From an uncultured Eubacterium sp. (GTDB lineage Bacteria; Bacillota; Clostridia; Lachnospirales; Lachnospiraceae): a DNA stretch of 64,000 nucleotides. The DNA is taken from contig CAJTZN010000009.1 of the NCBI GenBank assembly GCA_910584065.1, positions 23,869 through 87,868 on the forward strand, in the 5' to 3' direction. Shown piece by piece: positions 18,315-27,635 of this stretch (positions within the stretch are counted from its first letter, which is position 1; each line of letters starts with the position of its first letter). A model generated the notes under the pieces. That model was not told the DNA's origin, did not search any database, and was given only the letters and a program-made list of their open reading frames with translations. The translations under genes and the position numbers were made by a program.

Positions 18315-20249
18315 ATGGATCATAAAATAAAGCAGCAATACCGGGAGCCGGACGTAAACATGGAAGAGAGGACGCAGATCTCTTATCTCATTCAGGAAGA
18401 TTTCCGGGAAAAGACGGCTTCTGTCAACAACAGATGGGACATACAGGGAACGGCTGTCTGCGTAGATGTTCCCAATGAAGAAAACCGCAGTATGAAGATC
18501 TGCGGGGAAAATAGCAGCATCCGCACCGCATTTCCGGCACAGGAAGGAAAGCTGGCCGTGTCGCTATGGGTCAGAATGGAGATCCATAATACGGGCGTCA
18601 ATGTCCTGACGCTTTATGCCGGCCGGGAATGCGGGGATGCGGATAAGATCATACAGATGGATACGGAAGGAGCCTATTTCTACGCGTATGACGGAAAGAA
18701 GAAACAGAAGCTGTGTCATTTTGAGAGCGATGCCTGGTACAGTGTGTATCTGGCGCTCGATACAAAGTCACACACCTATTCGCTGTTCGTGGACGGAGAG
18801 AGATTGCTGTGGAACGCGGCGTTTATGGCGCCGGCGGATACGATCCATGCGCTGTCGTCCGGCAGTTACGGCGGGGTCCTGTACGTCAACCGGGTTCAGC
18901 TGTACGCCCGGCCGGTCCAGTCTGTGGAACAGGCGGTGCCGGATGGCGGGGTTCTTTTGGACGCCAGGGAGATGGGGATCGCGGCAGACGGGACGACCGT
19001 GGTGACAGGCGAGTTGCAGCGCCTCATCGACCGGGCCGGGCAGACGGGCGGCGTCGTTTATTTGAAAGATGGTACATACCTGACCGGGATGATCGAGCTA
19101 AAACGTAATGTGACGCTCTACATCGAAGAGGATGCGGTCCTGAAAGGGGTGTTGGACCTCGACGCCTATCCGGTGAGGCTGAGCAGTCAGCATCCGAACT
19201 GGAATACGATGGTGCAGGGGCCGCAGAAAGCGCTGATCTACGCGGATTCGCAGGAAAATATCCGCATCATGGGCGGGGGGACGATCGACGGGAGCGGGGA
19301 TTTCCCAGGGGCTTACGGTTCTGAGAGCCTCCGCGTCTGCGCGGTCTTACTCGTCGGCTGTCCTCGGGCGCAGCTGTGCGATCTGTATGTGAAGGATGCC
19401 GGGATGTGGACGATCCCGGTTGTGGAATGCGACGATCTCTATATTCATGACCTGAATCTGTATTCCACCTGGTATCCAAACCGGGACGGTATCGACATAT
19501 GCGACTGTTACCGCGTGCTCGTTGAAAACTGCTGTATTCAGGCGGATGACGACGCCATATGTTTTAAGAGCGGCAATGAGAGCGGCTGCGACAATGTGCT
19601 CGTTCGGAATACCAGTATCGTGAGCACGATGGCGAACGGCATAAAATTTGGAACATACAGCTATGGCGGCTTTACCAACTGTTTCTGTGAGGACTGCCTG
19701 ATCAAGGATACCAGGACGTGCGCCATCGCCGTCCAGTGCGTCGATGGCGGGTGTGTGCGCAATTTGCATTTTCGCCGGATCATGATACAAAATGTGGAGA
19801 GCGTGTTTTTTATCATCATCGCGGACAAGGGCCGGACACCGGACTGGGGAACCAGACGGATCGGCAGCGTGGAAGAGATTACCTTTGAATGGATCGAGGC
19901 GGAGCGCGTGCGCCGGCCGTACGGCTGTTATCTCGGAGGGTATCAGGCGCCGGATGGAGAGGTATATACGATTCGGGACATTTATTTTCACGGTGTCAAC
20001 GTTATTTACGAGGGGGGCGTTTCTGACGTCCCGTCCCCGCCGCCGGAGTTTGCCGACCAGTACCCGGAATCCAACGTGTATGGAAATCTGCCGGCTTCCG
20101 CCTATTATATCCGGCACGCGGATACGGTTGTTTTTGAGAAGTGCGGGATGACTGTGGCGCTTCCGGATGCCAGGCCGGTCATACAGACGGAGGATGCCGT
20201 CAACGTGTCCGTAGACGGGCGCGCGGTAAGTTCTTCGATTTCCGGATGA
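18315..20249 (+). CDS. GH28-type beta-helix glycosidase with N-terminal LamG-like domain
   Basis: The protein has 644 residues, starting at ATG 18315 with AAAGGA 5 nt upstream. Residues 20-215 look like a laminin-G/concanavalin-like sandwich. Residues 220-620 form a right-handed beta-helix of the polygalacturonase family. NRDGIDI (Asp391) and DDDAICFKSG (Asp411-413) match the catalytic aspartates of GH28. The third GH28 motif, normally with a histidine, reads ANGIKFGT here, so the exact specificity is doubtful. No signal peptide is seen, so it probably acts in the cytoplasm on imported pectin oligomers. It lies 29 nt after the broken esterase and may share its transcript. Confidence 0.85.
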   Translation: MDHKIKQQYREPDVNMEERTQISYLIQEDFREKTASVNNRWDIQGTAVCVDVPNEENRSMKICGENSSIRTAFPAQEGKLAVSLWVRMEIHNTGVNVLTLYAGRECGDADKIIQMDTEGAYFYAYDGKKKQKLCHFESDAWYSVYLALDTKSHTYSLFVDGERLLWNAAFMAPADTIHALSSGSYGGVLYVNRVQLYARPVQSVEQAVPDGGVLLDAREMGIAADGTTVVTGELQRLIDRAGQTGGVVYLKDGTYLTGMIELKRNVTLYIEEDAVLKGVLDLDAYPVRLSSQHPNWNTMVQGPQKALIYADSQENIRIMGGGTIDGSGDFPGAYGSESLRVCAVLLVGCPRAQLCDLYVKDAGMWTIPVVECDDLYIHDLNLYSTWYPNRDGIDICDCYRVLVENCCIQADDDAICFKSGNESGCDNVLVRNTSIVSTMANGIKFGTYSYGGFTNCFCEDCLIKDTRTCAIAVQCVDGGCVRNLHFRRIMIQNVESVFFIIIADKGRTPDWGTRRIGSVEEITFEWIEAERVRRPYGCYLGGYQAPDGEVYTIRDIYFHGVNVIYEGGVSDVPSPPPEFADQYPESNVYGNLPASAYYIRHADTVVFEKCGMTVALPDARPVIQTEDAVNVSVDGRAVSSSISG

Positions 20250-20347
20250 TTTGTAGTCATATTTTTCCTGTTTCTGCATATAATTACAAGTAATACAGGT
20301 TTATGTACAAGCACCAGGACCTGACTATGCAGAAAAGAGGTATGACT

Positions 20348-23300
20348 ATGGCAAATAAGGAAAAGGGAACGATTTCCCGCAAGAAAAAGACAATGGATGG
20401 AAATATGGCGGCGGCTCACGTATCGTACGCGTTTACGGAGGCGTCGGCCATTTATCCGATCACGCCTTCGTCCCCGATGGCGGATTACACCGATATCTGG
20501 GCGAGTGAGGGCTTGAAAAACATATTTGGGCAGTCCGTCGTAATGAGCGAGATGCAGTCGGAGGCCGGAGCGGCCGGCGCACTCCACGGCGCGCTGCAGG
20601 CGGGAGCGCTGGCGACAACGTATACGGCGTCTCAGGGACTGTTACTCATGGTTCCGAACATGTACAAGATCGCGGGAGAACTGCTGCCGGCGGTGATCCA
20701 CGTATCGGCGCGCGCGCTGGCGAGCCATGCGCTGTCGATTTTTGGCGACCACACCGATGTGTACGCCTGCCGTGGGACAGGCTTTGCGATGCTGTGCGCG
20801 GGAAATGTACAGGAAGTAATGGATTTAGGAGCAGTGGCACACCTTGCCGCGATTGCGGGAAGGGTGCCTTTTTTGCATTTCTTTGACGGATTCCGCACGT
20901 CGCATGAGATCCAGAAGATCGAAATATGGGATTATGAGGATTTGAAGGAGATGTGCCCGATGGATGAGGTCCGCGCGTTCCGCGAGAGGGCGTTGAACCC
21001 GAACCATCCGGTGCAGAGGGGGACGGCGCAGAATCCCGATATCTTTTTCCAGGTGAGGGAGGCGTCAAATCCATTCTATGACCGGCTGCCCTCGATCGTG
21101 GAGCAGTATATGGATCTGGTAAATGAAAAAATTGGCACAGACTACAAACTGTTTAATTATTACGGTGCGCCGGATGCCGACCGGGTCATCGTGGCGATGG
21201 GTTCCGTGTGCGACGCGGTCGAGGAGACGATCGATTACCTCGGGACAAAGGGCGAAAAGGTCGGCCTTGTGAAAGTGCGTCTGTTCCGCCCGTTTAGCGC
21301 AAAGCATCTGCTCTCAGTGCTTCCGGATACCGTCAAACAGATTCAGGTGCTCGACCGCAGCAAGGAGCCGGGCGCGCAGGGCGAGGCGCTGTACCTCGAT
21401 GTCGTGTCGGCCATCCGGGACAGTAAGTGGAAGGATGTGCCAGTGTTCGGCGGCCGCTACGGTCTGGGCTCGAAGGATACGTACCCAGCCGATATACTGG
21501 CCGTGTACCAGAACACGTCAAAGAGCCGGTTTACGCTTGGGATCGAGGACGATGTGACGAAACTGTCGCTGGAGAGGACGGAGCGGCCGGATACGAGCCC
21601 GGCGGGCACGACGAGCTGCAAATTCTGGGGCATGGGCGCCGATGGCACGGTCGGGGCGAATAAGAACTCCATTAAGATCATCGGCGACCACACCGAAAAA
21701 TATGTGCAGGCCTATTTTGACTATGATTCGAAAAAATCTGGCGGCGTGACGATCTCCCACCTGCGGTTCGGCGACCAGCCGATCAAGTCATCGTATTTGA
21801 TCGACAAAGCGGATTTCGTGGCGTGTCATATGCCGGCTTATATTTACAAATATGACATGGTACAGGATCTGAAAGAGGGCGGCTCGTTCCTGCTCAACTG
21901 TTCCTGGAACGAGGACGAGCTGGAACAACACATTCCGGGGCAGGTGAAACGCTTTATCGCGGAGAATGGGATCCGCTTTTTCACGATCGACGGATTTGCG
22001 CTTGGAAAGGAGATCGGTCTCGGCGGACGTATCAATACGATACTGCAAGCGGCATTTTTCGTCATTTCCGGCATTATCCCCAAAGAGGAAGCCATTCGCT
22101 ATATGAAAGACGCAGCCACGAAGACTTACTCGAAAAAAGGGGATGACATCGTGGAGATGAACCACAGGGCGATCGAAGCCGGAGCGGAGAAATTTAAGGA
22201 AATCCCGATTCCGTCGTCCTGGCAGTCGGCAGAGGCCGATGACCTGACCGATCCGGTGAGCGGGGACAATGAGAGGTTGATCTGCTACGTCAATGAGATC
22301 CAGAGCAAGATCAATGCCCAGCGGGGAGACGAGCTCCCGGTTTCCGCCTTTGCGGATTATGTGGACGGAACGGCGCCGCTCGGTTCAGCCGCGTATGAAA
22401 AACGAGGTGTCGGAATCGACATCCCGCGCTGGAACCCCCACGGCTGTATCCAGTGTAATTTCTGTTCCTACGTGTGCCCGCACGCTTGCATACGGCCGCT
22501 CGCGCTCGACAAAGAAACGCTGGCACAAGTGCCCGAAGAAACGATTGCGGATATGCCGACTGCGAACATGATGGGCATGGACGATATGACGTTTGCCATT
22601 ACGATCTCGCCGCTCGACTGTACGGGCTGCGGCAACTGCGTCAACGTATGTCCGGGAAATAACCGGAACGACGTGCTGAAAATGATTTCCAAAGACGAGA
22701 GTATGTACCAGCAGAAGCTGTTTGATTTCGGGGTGAACGTTGAGACGCCGGAGAGCGTATTTGAGAAATTTAAAGTGGATACCGTCAAGGGCAGCCAGTT
22801 TAAAAAACCGCTCTTAGAATTTTCAGGCGCGTGCGCGGGCTGCGGGGAGACGCAGTACGCAAAGCTGGCTACGCAGCTGTTCGGTGACCGCATGTATATC
22901 GCGAACGCGACCGGATGTTCTTCAATTTGGGGCGGCTCGTCGCCGGCGATGCCGTACACGGTCAACCACGACGGGGAAGGGCCGGCCTGGGCAAACTCGC
23001 TGTTCGAGGATAATGCCGAGTTTGGATTCGGGATGGAACTCGGCCAGAGGACGCTCCGCGGCAAGGTGCGGGCGGCTGCAGAAGCGCTGGAGCAGGAGAC
23101 AGGCGATGAGGAACTGAAACAGAGGTGCCGCCGATACCTCGAGACATGGGAGGACGGCGCGGAAAATAAGCAGGCGGTAAAAGACCTGACCGGGTATCTG
23201 GAGCAGAGCGGCGAAGGCAGCAGCCACGCCCGGACGATTTTGGAATACAAAGACTTTGCGGCGAAGAAGTCACAGTGGATCTTCGGCGGCGACGGATGGG

Positions 23301-23908
23301 CGTACGATATCGGGTACGGCGGCCTCGATCATGTGCTCGCGAGCGGGCAGGACATTAATGTCCTCGTGTTTGACACCGAAGTGTACTCAAATACCGGAGG
23401 ACAGGCATCAAAATCGACACCGACCGGAGCGATCGCCCAGTTCGCGGCGGCGGGCAAAGAGGTGAAGAAAAAAGATCTCGCGGCGATCGCCATGAGTTAC
23501 GGCTATATTTATGTCGCGCAGGTGGCGCAGGGAGCGGATATGGCACAGACGGTAAAGGCGTTCCAGGAAGCGGAACAGTATCACGGTCCTTCGCTGATCA
23601 TCGCGTACGCGCCGTGTATCAACCACGGGATCCGCACTGGTATGGGAGACTCGATGGGCGAGGAGAAAAAAGCGGTCGAGGCAGGCTACTGGCACTTGTT
23701 CCGCTACAATCCTGACAATGCAGGGAAAGGTGAAAATCCGTTTACGCTCGATTCGAAAAAGCCGACTGGCAATTACCGCGACTTCCTGATGGGCGAGGTG
23801 CGGTACAACCGTCTGATGCGGGCCAACCCGGAACGCGCGGAGCGGCTGTTCGACAAATCAGAAAAAGAAGCGAAGGAGAAGTACGATAGACTTGCACAAA
23901 TGTCGTAA
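20348..23908 (+). CDS. nifJ: Pyruvate:ferredoxin (flavodoxin) oxidoreductase, copy 2
   Basis: The protein has 1186 residues from ATG 20348, which has AGAGG 7 nt upstream; upstream in-frame ATGs are worse placed. It has the same architecture as copy 1: YPITPSSPMAD, ferredoxin motifs CIQCNFCSYVCPHA and CTGCGNCVNVCPGN, CAGC, and the thiamine diphosphate core GGDGWAYDIGYGGLDH. Differences include a longer Lys-rich N terminus, a different inter-cluster segment and richer GC. The two are old paralogues rather than a recent duplication. The second copy may serve a different 2-oxoacid, electron carrier or growth state. The next gene, asnS, has its own promoter inside the 3' end of this one. Confidence 0.96.
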   Translation: MANKEKGTISRKKKTMDGNMAAAHVSYAFTEASAIYPITPSSPMADYTDIWASEGLKNIFGQSVVMSEMQSEAGAAGALHGALQAGALATTYTASQGLLLMVPNMYKIAGELLPAVIHVSARALASHALSIFGDHTDVYACRGTGFAMLCAGNVQEVMDLGAVAHLAAIAGRVPFLHFFDGFRTSHEIQKIEIWDYEDLKEMCPMDEVRAFRERALNPNHPVQRGTAQNPDIFFQVREASNPFYDRLPSIVEQYMDLVNEKIGTDYKLFNYYGAPDADRVIVAMGSVCDAVEETIDYLGTKGEKVGLVKVRLFRPFSAKHLLSVLPDTVKQIQVLDRSKEPGAQGEALYLDVVSAIRDSKWKDVPVFGGRYGLGSKDTYPADILAVYQNTSKSRFTLGIEDDVTKLSLERTERPDTSPAGTTSCKFWGMGADGTVGANKNSIKIIGDHTEKYVQAYFDYDSKKSGGVTISHLRFGDQPIKSSYLIDKADFVACHMPAYIYKYDMVQDLKEGGSFLLNCSWNEDELEQHIPGQVKRFIAENGIRFFTIDGFALGKEIGLGGRINTILQAAFFVISGIIPKEEAIRYMKDAATKTYSKKGDDIVEMNHRAIEAGAEKFKEIPIPSSWQSAEADDLTDPVSGDNERLICYVNEIQSKINAQRGDELPVSAFADYVDGTAPLGSAAYEKRGVGIDIPRWNPHGCIQCNFCSYVCPHACIRPLALDKETLAQVPEETIADMPTANMMGMDDMTFAITISPLDCTGCGNCVNVCPGNNRNDVLKMISKDESMYQQKLFDFGVNVETPESVFEKFKVDTVKGSQFKKPLLEFSGACAGCGETQYAKLATQLFGDRMYIANATGCSSIWGGSSPAMPYTVNHDGEGPAWANSLFEDNAEFGFGMELGQRTLRGKVRAAAEALEQETGDEELKQRCRRYLETWEDGAENKQAVKDLTGYLEQSGEGSSHARTILEYKDFAAKKSQWIFGGDGWAYDIGYGGLDHVLASGQDINVLVFDTEVYSNTGGQASKSTPTGAIAQFAAAGKEVKKKDLAAIAMSYGYIYVAQVAQGADMAQTVKAFQEAEQYHGPSLIIAYAPCINHGIRTGMGDSMGEEKKAVEAGYWHLFRYNPDNAGKGENPFTLDSKKPTGNYRDFLMGEVRYNRLMRANPERAERLFDKSEKEAKEKYDRLAQMS

Positions 23909-23920
23909 ATGGTGTATAAC
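23892..23920 (+). promoter_or_regulatory. Promoter of asnS-asnA
   Basis: TTGCAC (23892-23897), a 17-bp spacer and TATAAC (23915-23920) overlap the last codons of PFOR 2. No T-box leader fits in the 84-nt gap. Confidence 0.6.
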
Positions 23921-23992
23921 TAAATAAGAAGAAATCAGGGGCAGAAGGGGATATTTGATTTCCGGGCCCGAAAGATCAGGAGGATAAGGAAA

Positions 23993-25384
23993 ATGGAACT
24001 TACCAGTATACGGGACCTGTTCCGTAACAAAGAAAAATACGCCGGGAAAGAAGTGACGGCCGGCGGCTGGATACGAAGTATAAGGGATTCGAAAACGTTT
24101 GGTTTCATCGTCATCAGCGACGGCACGTTTTTTGAGCCGCTGCAGATCGTTTACAGCGATAAACTTGACAATTTCGAAGCGATTTCAAAACTCAATGTAG
24201 GAGCGGCAATTATCGTAAAGGGAACGCTGGTGGAGACGCCGGACGCGAAACAGCCGTTTGAGATCCAGGCGGAGAGCGTGACGGTGGAGGGAAATTCCAC
24301 CAGCGACTACCCGCTCCAGAAAAAACGCCACTCCTTTGAGTATTTGCGGGAAATTTCCCATCTCAGGCCGAGAACGAATACGTTCCAGGCCGTGTTCCGC
24401 GTGCGATCGCTGATCGCCTACGCGATCCACACGTTTTTCCAGGAACGGGATTTCGTGTATGTGCACACGCCGCTCATTACCGGGAGCGACTGCGAAGGGG
24501 CGGGGGAGATGTTCCGGGTGACGACGCTCGATATGAAGGATGTGCCGAAAAACGGCGATGGGACGGTGGATTATTCGCAGGATTTCTTTGGAAAAGAGAC
24601 GAATCTGACCGTGAGCGGGCAGCTCAACGGAGAGACATTTGCGCAGGCGTTTAAAAATATTTACACGTTTGGGCCTACGTTCCGCGCGGAAAATTCGAAT
24701 ACGACGAGACACGCGGCGGAGTTTTGGATGATCGAGCCGGAGATCGCGTTTGCCGATCTGAACGACGATATGATGCTGGCCGAGCAGATGTTAAAATTCG
24801 TGATCCGCTATGTGTTAGCGCACGCGCCGGAAGAGATGGATTTCTTCAACCGCTTTGTCGACAAGGGACTGATCGAGCGGCTGAATCATGTGGCGGATTC
24901 GGAGTTCGCCCATGTGACGTACACCGAGGCCGTGGAAATCCTTCAGAAGAACAATGACAAGTTTGAGTATAAGGTTTCGTGGGGCGCTGACCTGCAGACC
25001 GAGCACGAGAGATATCTGACGGAAGAAGTTTTCAAACGGCCGGTATTTGTGACCGATTACCCGAAGGAGATCAAGGCGTTTTACATGAAGATGAACGACG
25101 ACGGAAAAACGGTGGCGGCGATGGACTGTCTCGTGCCGGGCATCGGGGAGATCATCGGCGGAAGCCAGAGAGAGGACGACTTAGACAAATTGACGGCTCG
25201 TATGGACGAGTGCGGCCTGAACAAAGAGGATTACGGGTTTTACCTGGATCTTAGAAAGTACGGTTCGACGAGGCATGCCGGGTTCGGACTCGGTTTCGAG
25301 CGGTGCGTGATGTATCTCACCGGAATGCAGAATATCCGTGATGTCGTGCCGTTCCCGAGAACGGTGAAGAACTGCGAACTGTAA
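23993..25384 (+). CDS. asnS: Asparaginyl-tRNA synthetase
   Basis: This 463-residue class IIb synthetase charges tRNA-Asn. An N-terminal OB-fold anticodon-binding domain (15-105) leads to the catalytic core. Motif 2 lies at FRAENSNTTRHAAEFWMIEP and motif 3 at GFGLGFERCVMYLTG. The length is normal for the family. An AGGAGG site precedes the ATG. It is followed 34 nt later by asnA, so a single transcript would couple asparagine synthesis with its charging. Confidence 0.97.
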   Translation: MELTSIRDLFRNKEKYAGKEVTAGGWIRSIRDSKTFGFIVISDGTFFEPLQIVYSDKLDNFEAISKLNVGAAIIVKGTLVETPDAKQPFEIQAESVTVEGNSTSDYPLQKKRHSFEYLREISHLRPRTNTFQAVFRVRSLIAYAIHTFFQERDFVYVHTPLITGSDCEGAGEMFRVTTLDMKDVPKNGDGTVDYSQDFFGKETNLTVSGQLNGETFAQAFKNIYTFGPTFRAENSNTTRHAAEFWMIEPEIAFADLNDDMMLAEQMLKFVIRYVLAHAPEEMDFFNRFVDKGLIERLNHVADSEFAHVTYTEAVEILQKNNDKFEYKVSWGADLQTEHERYLTEEVFKRPVFVTDYPKEIKAFYMKMNDDGKTVAAMDCLVPGIGEIIGGSQREDDLDKLTARMDECGLNKEDYGFYLDLRKYGSTRHAGFGLGFERCVMYLTGMQNIRDVVPFPRTVKNCEL

Positions 25385-25418
25385 AGGACATGGTGCAAAA
25401 AAGAGAGGAAAAAAGATT

Positions 25419-26426
25419 ATGAGTATTCAAATACCAGAACATTATAAACCGGCGCTGTCCATCCGGGAGACAGAGGTGGCGATCAAGACGGTGAAAGACT
25501 TTTTTGAGCGGACATTAGCGGAAAACCTGAATCTGACGAGGGTTTCGGCCCCGCTGTTCCTGCCGCCGGAAACGGGATTGAACGATGACCTGAACGGGGT
25601 CGAGCGTCCGGTTTCGTTTGGCATCCGCGAGCAGGGCGAGAGGAAGATCGAGATCGTGCATTCGCTGGCGAAATGGAAACGCCACGCGCTCAAGCGCTAT
25701 GAGTTCCAGCACGGCGAGGGGCTTTATACCGATATGAATGCCATCCGCCGCGACGAGGATACGGACAACATCCATTCGATCTTTGTCGACCAGTGGGATT
25801 GGGAAAAGATCATCGCGAAGGAAGAGAGAAATGAGGAGACGCTGAAAAAAGTAGTCAATCAGGTATACCGGTCTCTGGAAGAGACGGAAGATTATATGTC
25901 AAACCTGTATCCGTACATAAAGAAATCACTGCCTCAGGACATTCATTTCATAACGACTTCCGAACTGGAACGGCGCTATCCTGAACATACGCCGAAGGAG
26001 AGGGAGTATCTGGCGGTGAAAGAGTACGGCGCCATTTTCCTTATGCAGATCGGGGACAAGCTGCGAAATGGCGAGCCGCATGACGGGCGGGCGCCGGATT
26101 ACGATGACTGGTCGTTAAACGGGGATATTATCGTTTACTATCCCATTCTCGATATCGCGCTCGAATTATCGTCGATGGGGATCCGCGTCGACGAAAAAGC
26201 GCTGGAGGAGCAGCTTGCCAAGGCGGGCTGTGAGGAGCGGAAAAACCTGCCGTTCCAGAAGGCCGTATTAGAGGGGAAACTCCCGTACACGATCGGCGGC
26301 GGGATCGGACAGTCGCGCATCTGTATGTTTTTCCTGAAAAAAGCGCACATCGGCGAGGTGCAGTCCTCAATCTGGACGGATGAGACGATGGAGAGCGCGC
26401 AAAAAGCGGGATTGCACATTTTATAA
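25419..26426 (+). CDS. asnA: Aspartate-ammonia ligase (asparagine synthetase A)
   Basis: This 335-residue enzyme makes asparagine from aspartate, ammonia and ATP. It is built on a class II synthetase-like fold. Visible family blocks are VERPVSFGI, the ALKRYEFQHGEGLYTDMNAIR stretch around residue 90, FVDQWDWEK, and the C-terminal GGGIGQSRICMFFL, which corresponds to motif 3. Length matches AsnA. It sits directly behind asnS and 15 nt before the alcohol dehydrogenase, in one apparent operon. Confidence 0.97.
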   Translation: MSIQIPEHYKPALSIRETEVAIKTVKDFFERTLAENLNLTRVSAPLFLPPETGLNDDLNGVERPVSFGIREQGERKIEIVHSLAKWKRHALKRYEFQHGEGLYTDMNAIRRDEDTDNIHSIFVDQWDWEKIIAKEERNEETLKKVVNQVYRSLEETEDYMSNLYPYIKKSLPQDIHFITTSELERRYPEHTPKEREYLAVKEYGAIFLMQIGDKLRNGEPHDGRAPDYDDWSLNGDIIVYYPILDIALELSSMGIRVDEKALEEQLAKAGCEERKNLPFQKAVLEGKLPYTIGGGIGQSRICMFFLKKAHIGEVQSSIWTDETMESAQKAGLHIL

Positions 26427-26441
26427 ACATGAGGTGAACAT

Positions 26442-27635
26442 ATGGATAATTTTACGTTTTACGCACCGACCTATTTTGATTTCGGAAGAAATGCCGAGGA
26501 GCATGTGGGAAGCCTGATCCGCCGCTTTGGCGGGACAAAGGTGCTGCTGCATTACGGCGGCGGTTCGATCAAAAAATCCGGCCTGTATGACAGGGTCGTG
26601 AAATGTCTGGACGATGAGGGCATTTCGTTCGGGGAACTCGGCGGCGTCAAGCCGAATCCGCGCAGCGGTCTCGTGTACGAGGGAATCGAAAAGTGCCGTG
26701 AGGACGGCTATGATTTTATTCTCGCAGTCGGCGGCGGCAGTACGATCGATTCGGCGAAGGCGATCGCGGCGGGAAGCTGTTACGATGGCGATTTTTGGGA
26801 TTTTTATACGAAAAAGGCTGTGATCGAGAAGGCGCTGCCAGTCGGAACGATACTCACGATTGCGGCGGCTGGTTCGGAGGGCTCGACGAATACGGTGATC
26901 ACAAATGAGACGACCGGCGTGAAAACAGGCGCGGGCTCGGATCTGCTGCGCCCGAAGTTCTCAATCTTAAATCCCGAACTGACCTGCACATTACCGCCGT
27001 ACCAGACGGCCGCGGGCGCGACGGATATTATGATACATATTTGCGAGCGGTATTTTTCGAATACGGAGGAAGTCGAGATCACGGACCGATTATGCGAGGC
27101 GGTGTTAAAGACGATGATCCACGAGACGCCGCGTGTCATCGAGGATCCAAATAACTACGAGGCGCGCGCCAATATCATGTGGGCCGGGATGCTTGCGCAC
27201 AATAACGTGTGCGGTGTCGGACGGGTCCAGGACTGGGCGAGCCACCATATCGAGCATGAACTTTCGGCGCTTTATGATGTGACACACGGCGCCGGGCTGG
27301 CTGTGATCGCGCCGGCGTGGATGCGGCATGTGTTGCGGATCAATCCGCATAAACTCGTACAGTTTGCCGAGCGGGTGTGGGACGTTCCACCGCAGGAAGG
27401 AGACGGTGCGGCAGAGGCGACGGCGCTTTTGGGGATCGAAAGGTTTGAAGCGTTTTTGCGATCGATCGGAATGCCGCTCACGTTTGCGGAGATCGGGGCG
27501 GACGCGAAGGATATTGACAAGCTGACCGAAAAGCTTCTGGCCGGAAAGGAAACCGAGGGAAATTATGTGAAGCTGAGGGCGGAAGATGTGAAGAGCATTT
27601 ACCGTCTTGGTTGTGATGAGGAGAGTGGCGGATGA
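26442..27635 (+). CDS. Iron-containing alcohol dehydrogenase (butanol dehydrogenase/YqhD type)
   Basis: This 397-residue cytoplasmic oxidoreductase would reduce aldehydes to alcohols with NAD(P)H. The nucleotide-binding motif VGGGSTIDSAKAIA lies near residue 96. Metal ligands are visible as Asp195 and His199 in GATDIMIHI and two histidines in HGAGLAVIAPAWMRHV with its preceding helix. An AGGTGA site precedes ATG 26442. Its stop overlaps the following sigma-like gene as ATGA, so the two are translationally coupled. It would help regenerate NAD during fermentation. The natural aldehyde cannot be told. Confidence 0.94.
   Translation: MDNFTFYAPTYFDFGRNAEEHVGSLIRRFGGTKVLLHYGGGSIKKSGLYDRVVKCLDDEGISFGELGGVKPNPRSGLVYEGIEKCREDGYDFILAVGGGSTIDSAKAIAAGSCYDGDFWDFYTKKAVIEKALPVGTILTIAAAGSEGSTNTVITNETTGVKTGAGSDLLRPKFSILNPELTCTLPPYQTAAGATDIMIHICERYFSNTEEVEITDRLCEAVLKTMIHETPRVIEDPNNYEARANIMWAGMLAHNNVCGVGRVQDWASHHIEHELSALYDVTHGAGLAVIAPAWMRHVLRINPHKLVQFAERVWDVPPQEGDGAAEATALLGIERFEAFLRSIGMPLTFAEIGADAKDIDKLTEKLLAGKETEGNYVKLRAEDVKSIYRLGCDEESGG

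Noticed and set aside
20251..20284. Promoter before PFOR 2 with TATAAT at 20279-20284
   Set aside because: No -35 box lies at a usable distance (TTGTAG is 22 bp away). It may still be real, but the evidence is too weak to list as a feature.
23909..23992. T-box riboswitch before asnS
   Set aside because: The gap is only 84 nt and shows neither the T-box sequence nor a terminator.
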